Shown: positions 4,762-5,499 of the stretch, piece by piece | Layout of the letters: every line of letters starts with the position of its first letter | Numbering within the stretch: the first letter of the stretch is position 1 | Position numbers and translations under genes: made by a program | Notes under the pieces: model-generated | Databases searched by the model: none | What the model was told of the DNA's origin: nothing | The model's input: the letters and a program-made list of their open reading frames with translations, nothing else | Assembly (NCBI GenBank): GCA_938022485.1 | Contig: CALIEE010000027.1 | Coordinates: 1 to 5,499, forward strand | Direction of reading: 5' to 3' | Length of the DNA: 5,499 nt | Source: an uncultured bacterium | GTDB lineage: Bacteria; Bdellovibrionota_C; UBA2361; SZUA-149; CALKYB01

Positions 4762-5388
4762 ATGGGTAGAGAAGAGTTTCAACTTTTAAAAGAAGGTGTG
4801 GTCAAGCGGAAGGTGAAAAGACGCCTTGGATTGTTTATTGACGGCTTAGGATTAGACCGAGCTACGCGTAGACTAGACCGCAAAGTGGATCTCTCTCGAC
4901 TAGTGGCTGGATTGACCAGCGGCATGCAACCCGAAGTAGCTAGATACTACACACTCATTCCTAACGAAGATGACGCCAGACAGTTTGCTTTTCTCGACGC
5001 AGTTGAAAGAGCTGGACTCGAAGTTGTTGTAAAAAGACTTCCCCCTAAAGGTGTTAAGCGACAGGTATCAATGGATGTTCATATCGCAGCCGACTTAATA
5101 GCTTTTGGCTATGGACATTTTGAAGTTGCTGCCGCGGAAGAAGCTGAAAAGCAAGTTGCTAACGGTCCAGTTGCCCCTTCGGAAAAGAAATCTAAACCGC
5201 CAATTAAGCGTATGGCGAATATTGTTTGCCCAAGTCGTGAAGTGGCCTACGGTATATTCATGTGTAATCAGTTTGGGGTTGAGACCTCTCTTTCAGACTT
5301 TGGCCAATACGGAACGTCAAAAGGCGGCTGGAAAGGCGTTGAAAGATGGGTTGATTTATCAACTTCAGAGACTATCTGGCGCGACTAA
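4762..5388 (+). CDS. NYN-domain protein, LabA/DUF88-like
   Basis: NYN domains are PIN-like nuclease folds, generally predicted to act on RNA; the role of this protein is unknown. The 208 residues show a basic N-terminus (15-21, KRKVKRR), the first strand LFIDGLGLDRA (24-34) with Asp27, RYYTLIP (61-67), FLDAVERAGLEVVVKRLP (77-94), and the KGVKRQVSMDVHIAADLIAFG segment (96-116) with Asp105 and Asp111. After a charged, probably flexible insert (about 118-150) come NIVCPSREVAYGI (153-165) and GVETSLSDFG (172-181). The motif order matches LabA-like proteins. Two features are unusual. The common IDGxNL reads IDGLGL, and the common SGDGDF or SGDSDF reads CPSREV, leaving Glu160 as the only acid there. 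Catalysis may be altered or lost. The ATG has no Shine-Dalgarno sequence, and no better in-frame start is seen. It is divergent from the transglycosylase gene and has its own terminator. The family call is by eye, without a profile search. Confidence 0.8.
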   Translation: MGREEFQLLKEGVVKRKVKRRLGLFIDGLGLDRATRRLDRKVDLSRLVAGLTSGMQPEVARYYTLIPNEDDARQFAFLDAVERAGLEVVVKRLPPKGVKRQVSMDVHIAADLIAFGYGHFEVAAAEEAEKQVANGPVAPSEKKSKPPIKRMANIVCPSREVAYGIFMCNQFGVETSLSDFGQYGTSKGGWKGVERWVDLSTSETIWRD

Positions 5389-5404
5389 ACTCTACTTTTC
5401 TTTC

Positions 5405-5430
5405 AACTCCGGCAAAAGCCCGAGTTTTAA
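5405..5430 (+). terminator. intrinsic terminator after the NYN gene
   Basis: AACTC (5405-5409) pairs with GAGTT (5422-5426), and GGC (5411-5413) pairs with GCC (5418-5420). There is one C-C mismatch and an AAAA tetraloop. A short T-run (5425-5428, TTTTAA) follows. It begins 16 bases after the stop codon, so the NYN gene is probably the last gene of its transcript. Confidence 0.7.
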
Positions 5431-5499
5431 TAGAGATAAGAGGAGAGTGAGCAGTAATAACCTTCAAAGTAAAATTAACCTCTATTTCTGCCCACTATT
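5431..5499. other. right-hand tail without a supported gene
   Basis: No ATG and no convincing ORF is visible on either strand. All three minus-strand frames entering from the right edge stop within about 25 bases. A purine-rich AGAGGAGAG (5439-5447) resembles a ribosome site but has no start codon at suitable spacing. CAGTAATAA at 5452-5460 resembles the CAGTAATAC half-site seen elsewhere in the window. Confidence 0.5.

Noticed and set aside
5447..5499. GTG at 5447 opening a frame to the right edge after AGGAG
   Set aside because: Only one base separates AGGAG (5441-5445) from the GTG, too close for initiation, and the 17 visible codons show no recognisable protein start.
1..5499. CRISPR array, tRNA or rRNA gene, insertion sequence, phage or toxin-antitoxin module
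   Set aside because: I found no regularly spaced repeats, no tRNA-like cloverleaf, no transposase or integrase motifs and no terminal inverted repeats. The gene content looks like ordinary chromosomal DNA.

Overview
The window reads as ordinary chromosomal sequence from a Gram-negative bacterium. It encodes a lipoprotein-type MltD-like lytic transglycosylase, which implies a periplasm and outer membrane, and an IspF of the MEP isoprenoid pathway. By eye the DNA is moderately AT-rich, and Shine-Dalgarno sequences are present before some genes but not others. I cannot assign a taxon. A proteobacterial or Bdellovibrionota/Oligoflexia-like lineage would fit, but that is a guess. I see no mobile element, tRNA, rRNA or CRISPR array.

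Layout. (1) 1-246 may hold the last codons of an upstream gene, followed by a hairpin and a leader region. (2) 247-1512 (+) encodes a 421-residue protein that I do not recognise. It stands alone and is followed by a very strong hairpin at 1534-1570. (3) 1513-1813 is a non-coding gap. It ends in a possible tiny leader ORF whose stop codon overlaps the purN start. (4) 1814-3274 (+) is a two-gene unit, purN (GAR formyltransferase) then a UPF0173 metallo-beta-lactamase-fold hydrolase. It ends in a hairpin whose loop carries the stop codons of both this unit and the convergent ispF. (5) 3276-4600 (-) is a second two-gene unit, the lytic transglycosylase lipoprotein followed 17 bases later by ispF. 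(6) 4601-4761 is a divergent control region crowded with symmetric and repeated elements. (7) 4762-5388 (+) encodes a NYN/LabA-like (DUF88) protein, a predicted RNA-processing fold with unusual active-site motifs, followed by a terminator at 5405-5430.

How the genes fit together. purN and ispF are housekeeping biosynthetic genes. The transglycosylase handles peptidoglycan turnover. The hydrolase, the NYN protein and the 421-residue protein have no assignable pathway. There is no obvious single multi-gene system here.

The most interesting points are: a probable AUU (or AUC) start codon on the transglycosylase that restores a full lipoprotein signal peptide; a near-perfect 21-bp operator-like palindrome before the NYN gene; a shared inverted half-site CAGTAATAC between that palindrome and the hairpin at 1534-1570; and the atypical NYN active site.
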